Positions 34,872 to 43,867 of a stretch of 48,988 nucleotides of DNA are shown one piece after another. Position numbers and translations under genes: made by a program. Source of the DNA: JAITWN01 sp964581365 (GTDB lineage: Bacteria; Pseudomonadota; Gammaproteobacteria; SZUA-140). The notes under the pieces were generated by a model, which searched no databases, was not told the origin of the DNA, and saw nothing but the letters and a program-made list of their open reading frames with translations. Location: assembly GCA_964581365.1 (NCBI GenBank), contig CAZOOF010000009.1:1-48988 (forward strand), in the 5' to 3' direction. Each line of letters opens with the position of its first letter. Within the stretch, counting starts at the first letter, position 1.

Positions 34872-35171
34872 ATGCTGCCGCTAAAGTCCGTGCATGTGGG
34901 TCTATTGACCATTGAGCTGATGATCCCCTGGTCCGATTCACTCAAGAGCAAGCGCCGGGTGATAAAGAGCATCAAGGACAGGCTGGCTGCACGCTTCAAC
35001 GTTTCCGTGGCAGAGATCGGTTTCCTCGAAGAGTGGCAGCGGGCGGCCATCGGCGTGGTGATGATCGGCAATGACCGCCAGCACCTCGAGAGCTGTCTGA
35101 GCGCGGCAAATCGCCTGGTCGAAGAGGTGGCGGATATCCATCTGCTGAATGTCGTTCTGGAATGGCGTTGA
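34872..35171 (+). CDS. DUF503 family protein (YlxP-like)
   Basis: A 99-residue DUF503 protein, a small ferredoxin-fold family found near translation genes. It has VHVGLLTIELMIPWSDSLKS, KDRLAARFNVSVAEIG and VVLEWR. The ATG at 34872 is preceded by GAGG. Function is not established. It is followed by rlmD, whose likely start lies seven bases after its stop. Confidence 0.85.
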   Translation: MLPLKSVHVGLLTIELMIPWSDSLKSKRRVIKSIKDRLAARFNVSVAEIGFLEEWQRAAIGVVMIGNDRQHLESCLSAANRLVEEVADIHLLNVVLEWR

Positions 35172-35178
35172 GAGCAAC

Positions 35179-36528
35179 ATGAGAGGGAAGGCGAAGGGCA
35201 GGGCGCGGCCACCGATACCGGAAGTCGAGGCGACCATCGATGCCCTGGCGGACGACGGACGCGGCGTGGCCCGTGTCGATGGCAAGGTGACTTTCGTCGC
35301 GGGCGGTCTACCCGGCGAACGGGTACGTATCGCATTCGAGCGCAGCAGGCGGCAGTTCGATCATGCGCGCGTGATCGAGGTGCTGTCGCCATCGCCGGAG
35401 CGGGTGGATCCGCCCTGTCCGCACTACGGCGTCTGCGGCGGTTGCAGCCTGCAGCATCTGGAGCCCGACGGCCAGCTCAGGGCCAAGGGTGCGCTGCTGC
35501 TGGAAAAGCTGCAGCGTTTCGGCGGGATCGAACCGGGACGCTGGCTGGAGCCGGTGCGCGGCGAAGTGCGGCACTATCGCCGGAGTGCGCGCCTGGGCGT
35601 GCGTGATGTGCCGGCGAAAGGCGGCATCATCATCGGTTTTCGCGAGCGTCGCAGTCACTTCCTCACCCCGCTGACGGAGTGCCTGGTGCTCGACCGGCGG
35701 GCATCGGTGCTGCTGCCGGCGCTGCGGGAGCTGATCTCGACGCTGTCCTGCCGCGAGCGTCTCCCGCAGGTCGAGGTGGCCTGCGGTGACGAGGAGTGGG
35801 CGCTGGTATTTCGGCATCTGGTGCCGCTCACGAGCGCCGACGTGGAGCGCCTGTGCGCTTTCGGCCGGGAGCATGGGGTCAGGATCTATGGCCAGGCCGC
35901 AGGCCCGGACACGGTGACTTCGCTGTGGCCCGAGGATCCGGGTCCGCTCTTTTACGCGATGCCGGACTACGACCTGCGGATGGCGTTTCTGCCGACCGAT
36001 TTCATTCAGGTCAATGCCGGACTCAATCGCATCATGGTCCGGCAGGCCGTCGAACTGCTCGGTCCGCGCGATGGCGAGCTGGTGCTCGACCTGTTCTGCG
36101 GTCTCGGCAATTTTACGCTGCCGCTGGCAAGGGCCGCGGCGGCCACCGTCATCGGCGTGGAGTCCGATGATCGCCTGGTTGCCGCGGCGGCGGCGAATGC
36201 CGAGCGGAACGGCATCGGCAACGTCTCATTTCGCCGCGCCGATCTCTACGAGGAGGCGGCAGTCCGGGAGCTGTGGAGCGGACTCAGACCGCAACGCCTG
36301 CTGCTCGACCCGCCCCGCACCGGCGCCATCGAAGTGCTCAAGCTCATGCCGGAAAAGGACGCTCCGGCGCGCATCGTCTATGTGTCCTGCAATCCGGCGA
36401 CGCTCGCCCGCGATGCCGAGTATCTGGTGAATGCGCGGCGATACCGGCTGGAGGCTGCGGGCGTGCTCGATATGTTCCCGCACACCAGTCACGTTGAATC
36501 GATTGCTGTCTTTGAACGAGGGAGATAG
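35179..36528 (+). CDS. rlmD: 23S rRNA m5U1939 methyltransferase RlmD
   Basis: RlmD of 449 residues methylates U1939 of 23S rRNA. It has an N-terminal TRAM domain (about 5-65), the iron-sulfur cluster cysteines CPHYGVCGGC, the SAM-binding motif VLDLFCGLGNFTLPLA, LLDPPRTG, and the catalytic Cys in YVSCNPATLARD. An ATG at 35149 is possible but lies inside the DUF503 gene, and 35179 gives the family start MRGKAKG. It is followed closely by yjdM. Confidence 0.93.
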   Translation: MRGKAKGRARPPIPEVEATIDALADDGRGVARVDGKVTFVAGGLPGERVRIAFERSRRQFDHARVIEVLSPSPERVDPPCPHYGVCGGCSLQHLEPDGQLRAKGALLLEKLQRFGGIEPGRWLEPVRGEVRHYRRSARLGVRDVPAKGGIIIGFRERRSHFLTPLTECLVLDRRASVLLPALRELISTLSCRERLPQVEVACGDEEWALVFRHLVPLTSADVERLCAFGREHGVRIYGQAAGPDTVTSLWPEDPGPLFYAMPDYDLRMAFLPTDFIQVNAGLNRIMVRQAVELLGPRDGELVLDLFCGLGNFTLPLARAAAATVIGVESDDRLVAAAAANAERNGIGNVSFRRADLYEEAAVRELWSGLRPQRLLLDPPRTGAIEVLKLMPEKDAPARIVYVSCNPATLARDAEYLVNARRYRLEAAGVLDMFPHTSHVESIAVFERGR

Positions 36529-36530
36529 GA

Positions 36531-36875
36531 ATGAGTGGTCTGCCACCTTGCCCGCAGTGCGGGTCGACTTACACCTGGGAAAACGCCGGCATCTGCAACT
36601 GCCCGGAATGCGGACACGAGTGGAGCGCGGGGGAGGAGGCCACTGCGGAGGCAGGGACCGGGCTCGTCGTGTGCGATGCCTACGGAACGCCGCTCGCCGA
36701 TGGAGACACCGTGACCGTGATCAAGGATCTCAAGGTGAAGGGTTCGTCCTCGGTGGTGAAGATGGGCACCCGGGTCAAGAACATCCGTCTGGTCGAGGGC
36801 GATCATGACATTGCCTGCCGCATCGACGGCATAGGCTCCATGGGCCTGAAATCGGAGTTCGTCAAAAAGGCCTGA
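36531..36875 (+). CDS. yjdM: YjdM/PhnA zinc-ribbon protein
   Basis: A 114-residue protein of the PhnA/YjdM family. An N-terminal zinc ribbon (CPQCGSTYTWENAGICNCP, with CPECGHEW) is followed by the conserved AYGTPLADGDTVTVIKDLKV and GTRVKNIRLVEGDHDI region. Despite the name alkylphosphonate utilisation, no phn cluster is nearby and its function is unclear. It starts two bases after the rlmD stop, so both are likely in one transcript. Confidence 0.92.
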   Translation: MSGLPPCPQCGSTYTWENAGICNCPECGHEWSAGEEATAEAGTGLVVCDAYGTPLADGDTVTVIKDLKVKGSSSVVKMGTRVKNIRLVEGDHDIACRIDGIGSMGLKSEFVKKA

Positions 36876-36966
36876 GCAGGGGGCTCATTCAGGTTCCATT
36901 CAGGATGCCGGCGATATGCTTGTTTCCGAAGCGGTCGCAGGGGCGATCCGCAAGGGAGGAATGGAC

Positions 36967-37302
36967 ATGAGAGCTCGAATCCTTGCGTGCGGAACCTTGG
37001 CTATGGCTCTGCTCGGCGGATCGGCCGCCTGGGCTGCGGATATGCCGGCAGGCGCCAAGCAGCACGGCTGCATCGCATGTCATGCGATTGACAGCAAAAT
37101 GATGGGACCGGCGTGGAAGGACGTGTCGGCGCGCTACCGCGGCGATGAAGGTGCGCGGGAGATGCTGATCGCGAAGGTGAAGGCGGGTGGCGCCGGCAAC
37201 TGGAACGATGTGACCGGAGGCATCCCCATGCCGCCCAACAGTCCGCGCGTCCCGGATGACGCCATTGCCGGTTTGGTCGATTTCATCCTGAGCCTCGAAT
37301 GA
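36967..37302 (+). CDS. Small class I cytochrome c (c5/c551-like)
   Basis: A 111-residue exported cytochrome. The ATG at 36967 is seven bases after GGAGG; an ATG at 36961 is too close to it. The signal peptide ends near GGSAAWAADM. The mature protein has one heme site CIACH and the distal Met ligand in GGIPMPPNSPRV, as in cytochrome c551. It would carry electrons in the periplasm, consistent with the ccdA gene elsewhere in the window. It stands alone, 93 bases before the response regulator gene. Confidence 0.93.
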   Translation: MRARILACGTLAMALLGGSAAWAADMPAGAKQHGCIACHAIDSKMMGPAWKDVSARYRGDEGAREMLIAKVKAGGAGNWNDVTGGIPMPPNSPRVPDDAIAGLVDFILSLE

Positions 37303-37315
37303 ACGCTCGGTAATC

Positions 37316-37363
37316 GGGGGGCAGCTGCCGGCAGCACAGCGGATGCTGCCGGTGCTGGCCCCC
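37316..37363. other. Long GC-rich hairpin after the cytochrome gene
   Basis: CCGGCAGC (37328-37335) and GCTGCCGG (37345-37352) form a perfect 8-bp stem, extended outward by GGGGGGC (37316-37322) facing GGCCCCC (37357-37363). No U tract follows. It lies between the cytochrome and response-regulator genes and may end the first transcript. Confidence 0.5.
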
Positions 37364-37395
37364 GCATCCGGCGGAGTGAAGATGTTGCGGATGCC

Positions 37396-38076
37396 ATGCG
37401 GATATTGGTGATCGAGGACGAAAGCGAACTGCGCCAGCAGTTGCGTGATCGTCTGTCGGCCAATGGCTGGATCGTTGTCGCGGCCAGCGATGGCGAGGAG
37501 GGCTACTATCTGGCGGGCGAGCAGGAGTTCGACGTCGCTGTCATCGATCTCGGTCTGCCCGGCATGTCCGGCATGGACGTCATCCGGCGGATACGCGCCG
37601 ACGGTCGATCGCTCCCCATCCTCATACTTACTGCGCGCAACCGCTGGCAGGACAAGGTCGATGGGCTGGAGGCTGGCGCCGACGACTACCTGGTAAAGCC
37701 ATTTCACGTCGAAGAACTCATCGCCCGGGTGCGTGCCCTCGCGCGGCGCAGCGCCGGATGGACTTCGGCGGTGATCCAGTGCGGTCCCTACGAGCTCGAC
37801 ACCCGCTCGCAGAAGCTCAGTATCGAAGGGCGGGAAACGGACCTCACCGGCTACGAATACCGGCTGCTGGAGCTGCTCATGCTGCACACCGGACAGGTGG
37901 TGGCGCGGGACACCATTGCCGAGCATCTCTATGATGAGGAGATCGAGCGTGACAGCAATGTCATCGAGGTGCTGGTGGCGCGACTGCGTCGCAAGCTCGA
38001 TCCCGGGAACATGCTGCTTCCGATCGAAACCGTGCGCGGACAGGGTTACCGGTTCACGCTGGGGCAGCCGGGCTGA
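37396..38076 (+). CDS. phoP: PhoP/OmpR-type response regulator
   Basis: A 226-residue response regulator. The receiver domain has the phospho-acceptor Asp51 in AVIDLGLPGMSGMD and Lys101 in YLVKPFHVEEL. A winged-helix OmpR-type DNA-binding domain occupies about 125-222 (LTGYEYRLLELLMLHTGQVV, ETVRGQGYRF). The closest named type is PhoP, supported by the adjacent kinase with the PhoQ layout. The stop codon overlaps the kinase start by one base (TGATG). Confidence 0.9.
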   Translation: MRILVIEDESELRQQLRDRLSANGWIVVAASDGEEGYYLAGEQEFDVAVIDLGLPGMSGMDVIRRIRADGRSLPILILTARNRWQDKVDGLEAGADDYLVKPFHVEELIARVRALARRSAGWTSAVIQCGPYELDTRSQKLSIEGRETDLTGYEYRLLELLMLHTGQVVARDTIAEHLYDEEIERDSNVIEVLVARLRRKLDPGNMLLPIETVRGQGYRFTLGQPG

Positions 38077-39407
38077 TGCGATCGCTCAGCGCCCGCATGC
38101 TGGCGGTGGCCAGCCTGGTGATGGTGGCCTTCTTCGGCATCACCGGGCTGGTCCTGGACAGGGCGTGGCGAATCGAAGTCGAGGACGAGCAGCATGAGCG
38201 TCTGCGGCTGCTCGCCTATACGCTGATCGCCGCCATCGAGCCCGCTGCCGATGGTGGGATACATCTCGCTCATCCCATTCCGGAGCTGCGCCTGTTCGTG
38301 CCCGGTTCGGGCGTCTATGCCAGCATTCACCGCAACGATGGTCGGCCAGGCTGGATTTCCCCCTCCGCCGACGGTCTCGATTTTTCCGCGCCATCGGGAC
38401 TCGAGCGCATGGAGCAGCGCTTCGACCGGCTGGAAGCGGGTGACGGTGTGGCGCTGGAAGCCTTCAGCATCGGGATGACCTGGGTTCCCGACATGGCGCG
38501 GGCGCGCACATTCACGGTGACGGTCGCTGAGGATGTGGCGGCCCGGCAGGCCGCTATCGCCGACTTCCGTCGCATCCTGTGGGGCTGGCTGGCGGTGCTG
38601 GCGCTCATTCTGCTCGCCGCGCAGTGGTGGGTGCTCCACCAGGGGCTTTCCCCGCTGAGGCGGGTCGCGGCCGATCTGCGCCGCATCGAAGCGGGCGAAC
38701 GCGATCGGCTGGATGGTCGTTATCCATCCGAGATCCAGCGACTGGTGGATAACCTCAATGCACTGCTGGGGCATGAGCGCGTGCGGCGCGAGCGTTATCG
38801 TCACGCGCTCGGCGATCTGGCGCACAGTCTCAAGACTCCGCTGGCAATCCTGCGCGGCGCCGTCGAAGCGGAGCCGGGCGAGCCCGTCCGTCAGACGGTC
38901 GGACAGCAGGTCGATCGGATGGCGCAGATCGTCGATCATCAGCTGCGCCGCGCCGCTGCCGAAGGCCGCAGCGTGTTCGGCCCCTCAGTCGAAGCCGCGC
39001 CGCTGGCGAGAAAGGTGACCGATGCACTGCGCAAGGTTTACCGCGAGCGCGCCCTCGAGTTCACCGTCGACGCCGCTGCCGATGCCCGCTTCAACGGTGA
39101 CGCCGATGATCTGATGGAAGTGCTCGGCAATCTGCTCGACAACGCCGGCAAATGGGCTGAACGCTCGGTGCGGATCGAGCTGCGTCAGGAGGGAGACGCG
39201 CGCCTGCGCGTCGTGGTGGAGGATGATGGTCCGGGCATACCGGAATCGATCGCGCGCAGTCCGCAACGCGGGCAGCGGGCCGACAGCGGACCGCCCGGTC
39301 ACGGCATCGGCCTGGCGATGGTACGCGACATCGTCGAACTTTACGGAGGCGAGATCACCTTTGGCCGCAGCCCCGCGGGCGGCGCGCGCGTGACGGTGGT
39401 GATGTAA
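38076..39407 (+). CDS. phoQ: PhoQ-like sensor histidine kinase
   Basis: A 443-residue membrane histidine kinase. Two helices (about 10-30 and 165-185) enclose a periplasmic domain of about 135 residues. Then come HAMP, the phospho-acceptor His250 in LAHSLKTPL, and the ATP domain (LGNLLDNAGKWAE, VEDDGPGIPE, GHGIGLAMVRDIVELYG). It forms a pair with the preceding regulator. PhoQ proteins sense magnesium, peptides or acid, but the periplasmic part here is not clearly acidic in the PhoQ way, so the signal is unknown. Confidence 0.88.
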   Translation: MRSLSARMLAVASLVMVAFFGITGLVLDRAWRIEVEDEQHERLRLLAYTLIAAIEPAADGGIHLAHPIPELRLFVPGSGVYASIHRNDGRPGWISPSADGLDFSAPSGLERMEQRFDRLEAGDGVALEAFSIGMTWVPDMARARTFTVTVAEDVAARQAAIADFRRILWGWLAVLALILLAAQWWVLHQGLSPLRRVAADLRRIEAGERDRLDGRYPSEIQRLVDNLNALLGHERVRRERYRHALGDLAHSLKTPLAILRGAVEAEPGEPVRQTVGQQVDRMAQIVDHQLRRAAAEGRSVFGPSVEAAPLARKVTDALRKVYRERALEFTVDAAADARFNGDADDLMEVLGNLLDNAGKWAERSVRIELRQEGDARLRVVVEDDGPGIPESIARSPQRGQRADSGPPGHGIGLAMVRDIVELYGGEITFGRSPAGGARVTVVM

Positions 39408-39440
39408 GATCGACGGGAACGTCCCCGGCACAGGCTTGTT

Positions 39441-40187
39441 TCAAGGCGCGCGCCGCTGCGCGCGAATGAGCAGATCCTTGGCCTGATTGATGCGCGCGGC
39501 GACCCAAGCGCTGCCGCCGCGATCGGGATGTACCTTCTGCATCAGGCGGCGATGCGCATTGATGATGTCTTCTTCGCTCGCGCCCGGTTCCAGGCCCAGC
39601 ACCTGCAGCGCTTCCTCGACGGTCATGTCACTGGCGCCACCCGGCGAGGATGAGCTGCGCGCTTCCTGCCATCCCTCGTGGTGACGATCGAGCCAGGCTT
39701 CGAGCAGGCGCGCCGACTCCTCGTCTTCCAGCCGGCACTCGCGGAGCAATTCGAGCAACTGATCGAGCGCGAGCTCTGCGAGCCGCGCGCCCCGAAACGC
39801 GCCGTCGAGCACGATGCCTTCGACCTCGCCGCTGTCATGATTCATCGTCATGCGCACGAAGCGTGACTCGACGGCGGATGTCTGCGCTCCGCCGCTGGAG
39901 GATGGGCGCCTGGCGGCGCGGTGAGCCTGATAACGACGCAGCAGACCGCCGAGCAGGGGTACGTACCAGATCAGGCGGGGCAGCGCCGCCACCAGCGCGC
40001 CGATACCGGCGTAGAGCCAGTGCAGCCGTCCAGTGGCCGCCAGCGCCAGCAGCGCGGCGATGAGACCCCAGAGCAGCGCGCGCTTGAGTACGCGTCGGGC
40101 CGCCGGGGTCGGAAGGCGCGCGAACCAGCGCAGGACGAGCACTGTGATGAGCAGCGCCGCGAGGATCGCGGCCACCCTGAGCAGCAT
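39441..40187 (-). CDS. Membrane-anchored J-domain protein
   Basis: A 248-residue protein with two to three N-terminal hydrophobic helices (about 1-85) and a C-terminal J domain (about 190-245) containing the essential HPD in KVHPDRGGS. The J domain at the C-terminal end is the layout of small DnaJ-like membrane co-chaperones, related to the mitochondrial Tim14 type. It should recruit DnaK to the cytoplasmic face. It lies directly after the VWA gene on the same strand: the VWA stop (complement of 40188-40190) abuts this ATG, so they form an operon. Confidence 0.88.
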   Translation of the reverse strand: MLLRVAAILAALLITVLVLRWFARLPTPAARRVLKRALLWGLIAALLALAATGRLHWLYAGIGALVAALPRLIWYVPLLGGLLRRYQAHRAARRPSSSGGAQTSAVESRFVRMTMNHDSGEVEGIVLDGAFRGARLAELALDQLLELLRECRLEDEESARLLEAWLDRHHEGWQEARSSSSPGGASDMTVEEALQVLGLEPGASEEDIINAHRRLMQKVHPDRGGSAWVAARINQAKDLLIRAQRRAP

Positions 40188-40907
40188 CTATTTCTTTCCG
40201 TCTTCGAGCTGGTGAGTGAGCTGACGGACGATCCCGCTGCGCCGGGTGCTGTAGTCTGCCAGCGCGGCCTGGCCCCCGGCAGCGTATACGGCGACCGCTG
40301 CGAGCAGGTCGCGCAGCTGCTGCGGACTGTGGGTGTCGAAGGCGCAATAAGCGCCGCCGCTCAAACGGGCGATGTCGCGGAAGGCATGGGCTGCGACCGG
40401 ATCGTTGCCCTCGTGGAAGACGAAAGCCGGCACCCCGAGCAGCTTCAGGCGCGCAGCCTGATGCGACAGCCGGTCGGGATCCTCTTCCACGCTGTCACCG
40501 ATATAGATCAGCGCATCGACCTTGCGGGCGCCGGCTTCACGCGCCGCGTGTTGCAGCACCCTTTCTATCTGCGTATTGCCAGCCAGGCACATCACGCCGG
40601 TCATGATTCGACGCAGGCCTGCCGCATCGGAGGTCCAGGCCGAGGCATCGAATTCGTGATACCCGCGGAAATGACAGAGCTGGATCTCGAGCCCGCCGAG
40701 ACGGGCTGCCTCGTCGAACATTTCCGCCTGCAGGTTGACCGCCCTGTCCCAGGTGGGTTGGCGGCTGGCGGTGGCATCCATGGCGAATATGATCCGTCCC
40801 CGCCGCTGGGGGTCCGCGCGGCGCGGCAGCGTGTTCATCTGACGCACAAAGGCGTCGATATCGCTGCGCGAGGATTTGCGGGTCAGCGCGCGGTCATCAT
40901 CAGCCAT
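40188..40907 (-). CDS. VWA-domain protein
   Basis: A 239-residue cytoplasmic protein with a von Willebrand factor A-like fold. FAMDATASRQPTW resembles the MIDAS metal site (D-x-T-x-S), followed by a GN-TQIE segment and ALIYIGDSVEEDP at the second and third site positions. The ATG at 40907 has GGAGG before it; an upstream start at 40982 is unsupported. It ends immediately before the membrane J-domain gene. VWA proteins scaffold complexes, and I cannot name its partner. Confidence 0.8.
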   Translation of the reverse strand: MADDDRALTRKSSRSDIDAFVRQMNTLPRRADPQRRGRIIFAMDATASRQPTWDRAVNLQAEMFDEAARLGGLEIQLCHFRGYHEFDASAWTSDAAGLRRIMTGVMCLAGNTQIERVLQHAAREAGARKVDALIYIGDSVEEDPDRLSHQAARLKLLGVPAFVFHEGNDPVAAHAFRDIARLSGGAYCAFDTHSPQQLRDLLAAVAVYAAGGQAALADYSTRRSGIVRQLTHQLEDGKK

Positions 40908-41026
40908 CGATGCCTCCGTCAGCGGCAAAGACGGCAGCCCGAAGTGCCGACTGCCTCTCCGTCGATAGGATCGCGATTGCACAGGTTCTGAAGATCTGGT
41001 CGATCATGCCAGCAATCCCCGTTCCC

Positions 41027-41056
41027 TTGCCCTTTTCTTCCACAGACATATATTCT
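41027..41056 (+). promoter_or_regulatory. Promoter of the macrodomain operon
   Basis: -35 TTGCCC (41027-41032), an 18-bp spacer and -10 TATTCT (41051-41056), about 43 bases before the macrodomain start at 41099. A moderate match, in the gap to the divergent VWA gene. Confidence 0.45.
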
Positions 41057-41098
41057 AGCCCAATGCCGTGCGCCGAACTGCCGGCCAAGGAGCCGCCC

Positions 41099-41668
41099 AT
41101 GCCGTCCCTCGACGAATTCGAGCCAGAACCGCAGTACCAGGAACGACTTCTCGTCGTCGAAGGGGATATCATTCGGCTGCGCGTCGATGCGATCGTCAAT
41201 GCGGCGAATGAAACGCTGCTCGGCGGCGGAGGCGTCGATGGCGCCATACACCGCGCCGCCGGTCCTGAGCTCCTCGAGGAGTGCCGCGCGCTCGGTGGGT
41301 GCCCGACGGGCGAGGCGCGGATTACGCGCGGTTACCGTCTGCCCGCGGCTCATGTGATACATACCGTCGGGCCGGTATGGCGCGGCGGCAGCTACGGTGA
41401 GGCGGAACTGCTGGCCGCCTGCTATCGGAATTCGCTGTCGCTGGCCGCGGATCACGGCTTGCGCAGCGTCGCCTTTCCCGCCATCAGCTGCGGCATTTAC
41501 GGATACCCGCCGCAGGAGGCAGCCAGGATCGCCATCAGCGAATCGGTGCGCTTCCTCGGCGGTATTCGCGGCGCCAGTCTCGAGCAGGTGCTCCTGGTGT
41601 GCTATGGCGGCGATATGTTCGATATCTATCAACGGATCTGGAACGAAGTCGTCGGAGCAATGGAATGA
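41099..41668 (+). CDS. Macrodomain protein, ADP-ribosyl/acetyl-ADP-ribose hydrolase-like
   Basis: A 189-residue macrodomain, the MacroD/YmdB type that removes ADP-ribose from proteins or deacetylates O-acetyl-ADP-ribose. The ligand loops are visible: GDIIRLRVDAIVNAANETLL, GGGGVDGAIHRAAGPEL, HTVGPVW, and PAISCGIYGYPPQEAAR. ATG 41099 is preceded by AAGGAG with six-base spacing; upstream ATGs lack such a site. The stop overlaps the start of the DUF3014 gene (ATGA). Confidence 0.93.
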   Translation: MPSLDEFEPEPQYQERLLVVEGDIIRLRVDAIVNAANETLLGGGGVDGAIHRAAGPELLEECRALGGCPTGEARITRGYRLPAAHVIHTVGPVWRGGSYGEAELLAACYRNSLSLAADHGLRSVAFPAISCGIYGYPPQEAARIAISESVRFLGGIRGASLEQVLLVCYGGDMFDIYQRIWNEVVGAME

Positions 41669-42498
41669 ACGACGAGGACGCGCCGCGCAGACCGTCGAAG
41701 CTGTTCATCATCGCCATGGTGGCGCTGGTCGCCGCGGCAGCCTGGCTTTATCTCCGCGATCCTGCACCGGTCCCGCAGGCGTTTCCGCCGGCAGCGTCGC
41801 CGGCGCCGGAAATGGAGCCCGAGCCGCTGGTGCGTCATCCCGTACCGGCGCCGTCGGCCATCGAGGAGGAGGCGGACGAAGCGGACATGTCGCCGCTCGG
41901 CGAATACCTGGTCGAGGAGCTGCCCGCGTTGGATGAGAGCGATTCGGCGATCATTGCGCTGGCGCGCTACCTGGTATCGAAACCTGAACTGGCCGAGCTG
42001 CTGGTGACCACCGATACCATCCGCCGCTTCGTCTCCACGGTGGACAGCCTGACCGGCGACGCTCTGCCGCTGGCCCATCTGCCGGCCAGCGCGCCCGGCG
42101 GCCGTTTCCTGGCGCTGGAGCGCGGAGATCAGCTGTTCCTCGATGAACGCAACTTCGCCCGCTACGAGACCCACGTGGCGCTGCTTGGCAGCCTGGATGT
42201 CACCGAGCTGGCGCAGGCTTATGCGCATTTCTATCCCCTGTTCCAGGAGGCCTGGCAGGATCTCGGCAAGGGCGGTTACTTCAACGACCGCCTGATCGAG
42301 GTTATCGATCATCTGCTGGAAGCGCCCGAAGCGAGTCTGCCGCTGCGTCTGGAACAGCCCTCGGTCGCTTATGTCTACGCCGATCCGGCGCTCGAAAGCC
42401 AGTCGGCGGGCCGGAAACTGCTGCTGCGGGTGGGGCCGGAGAACGCCGCCGCGGTCAGGCAGCGGCTGCGGGAACTGCGCGCAGCGCTGGTCAGATAA
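41665..42498 (+). CDS. DUF3014 membrane-anchored protein
   Basis: A 277-residue protein of the DUF3014 family. One N-terminal hydrophobic helix (SKLFIIAMVALVAAAAWLYL) is followed by a Pro/Glu-rich linker (about 40-85) and a conserved domain containing RRFVSTVDSLTGDALPLAHL and ARYETHVALLGSLD. It is probably a periplasmic protein anchored by the N-terminal helix; function is unknown. ATG 41665 overlaps the macrodomain stop by four bases, and its 3' end overlaps pncB (opposite strand) by eight bases. Confidence 0.85.
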   Translation: MNDEDAPRRPSKLFIIAMVALVAAAAWLYLRDPAPVPQAFPPAASPAPEMEPEPLVRHPVPAPSAIEEEADEADMSPLGEYLVEELPALDESDSAIIALARYLVSKPELAELLVTTDTIRRFVSTVDSLTGDALPLAHLPASAPGGRFLALERGDQLFLDERNFARYETHVALLGSLDVTELAQAYAHFYPLFQEAWQDLGKGGYFNDRLIEVIDHLLEAPEASLPLRLEQPSVAYVYADPALESQSAGRKLLLRVGPENAAAVRQRLRELRAALVR

Positions 42499-43858
42499 AA
42501 GCCGCGCCGCCGGTCTGCCGATCGCATTCATCGGCGAGGTCCCGCAGCGCGGGTGATATCAGCACCGGATACGTTTCGGCGGGCTCCAGCGTTTTCAGGG
42601 CGAGCGGCAGACTGGCGATATTCGCGGCTGCCCGCTCGCGGATGATGGTCAGTGATTCCGCCGGTGAAAGCCGCTTTCCTCCCTGCATCCACGGGCGCAG
42701 CAGCGCATCGCCCGGCAGATGTTCCGTTTCCAGGGCCAGCGTATCTCCGCACATCATGCCGCTCTCGTCGTGACGCCGGTAGACCTGTTTGCGCCCAGGC
42801 CAGGTTTCCTTCCCCAGAGAGCGCTTGCGTCGGGGGATGCCGGCATATTCCTGCAGCTTGTAGGCACAATCCAGATAGGGCGCATCCGCTGATGTGTCGA
42901 GCGCGGTGCCGACGCCGAAGCCATCGATGGGAGCGCCAGCGTCGACCAGCGCCTGCAGAATGTTCTCGTCCAGTCCGCCGCTGGCGAAGATGCGGGTGGT
43001 GTTCATCCCGCCTTCATCGAGGATGCGGCGCGTACGCAATGAGAGTTCGAGCAGATCGCCGCTGTCGAGGCGCACCGCATCGACGGTGATGCCCTCGGCG
43101 CGCAGTTGTGGCGCCAGCCGGACCACCTTGCGGACCGCTGCTTCGGTGTCATAGGTATCCACCAGCAATACCACGCCCTTGCGGCGCGAGCGAGCGAAGT
43201 GGATGAACGCTTCGGTTTCACCGTCATGCGCCTGAATGAAAGAATGCGCCATGGTGCCGCTCGCCGGAATGTTCCACAGCGTCTCGGCCAGCACGGTGGC
43301 GGTGCCGTCGAAGCCGGCGATCCACGCGGCGCGCGCGGCGTACAGCGCCGCCTCGGCGCCATGGGCGCGTCGCATACCGAAATCGATCAGCGTCCTGCCC
43401 GGCGCGGCAAGCACGCTGCGCGCTGCCTTGCTCGCCGCCAGGGTCTGGAAATGGATGAGATTGATCAGCCGGCTTTCCACCAGTTGCGCTTCCGGCAGCG
43501 GCGCGACGATGCGCAGCAGCGGTTCATTGGGAAAGACGATAGTGCCTTCCGGGACGGCGTAGACGTCTCCGGTGAAGCGCAGGTCCGCGAGCCGCTCACA
43601 GCAGCGCTGGGAAAAGCCCCTTCGTTCCAGCCAGTCGATTTCGGCACGGGTGAAATGCAGGTTCTCGAGATATTCCAGCACCTGCTCCAGTCCCGCGGCC
43701 AGCAGAAAACCGCGGCGCGCCGGGAGACGCCGAACGAAGAACTCGAACACCGCGGTCTGCTCCATACCGCTCTCGATGTAGGCCTGGAGCATGGTGAGCT
43801 GGTAGAGATCGAGCAGCAGGGGACTGGTGGATGGATCGGTCCTCGGCGCATCGGCCAT
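42491..43858 (-). CDS. pncB: Nicotinate phosphoribosyltransferase
   Basis: NAPRTase of 455 residues; it joins nicotinate and PRPP to form nicotinate mononucleotide in NAD salvage. Family blocks seen are LDLYQLTMLQAY, FGMRRAHGAEAAL, IPASGTMAHSFIQAH, LVDTYDTEAAV, VRLDSGDLLELS, IFASGGLDEN and GFGVGTALDTS, the phosphate-binding region. GAGGAG precedes the ATG. It starts nine bases after the pncA stop, so the two NAD-salvage genes form an operon read from 44519. Its end overlaps the DUF3014 gene by eight bases. Confidence 0.94.
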   Translation of the reverse strand: MADAPRTDPSTSPLLLDLYQLTMLQAYIESGMEQTAVFEFFVRRLPARRGFLLAAGLEQVLEYLENLHFTRAEIDWLERRGFSQRCCERLADLRFTGDVYAVPEGTIVFPNEPLLRIVAPLPEAQLVESRLINLIHFQTLAASKAARSVLAAPGRTLIDFGMRRAHGAEAALYAARAAWIAGFDGTATVLAETLWNIPASGTMAHSFIQAHDGETEAFIHFARSRRKGVVLLVDTYDTEAAVRKVVRLAPQLRAEGITVDAVRLDSGDLLELSLRTRRILDEGGMNTTRIFASGGLDENILQALVDAGAPIDGFGVGTALDTSADAPYLDCAYKLQEYAGIPRRKRSLGKETWPGRKQVYRRHDESGMMCGDTLALETEHLPGDALLRPWMQGGKRLSPAESLTIIRERAAANIASLPLALKTLEPAETYPVLISPALRDLADECDRQTGGAAFI

Positions 43859-43867
43859 GATGGCTCC

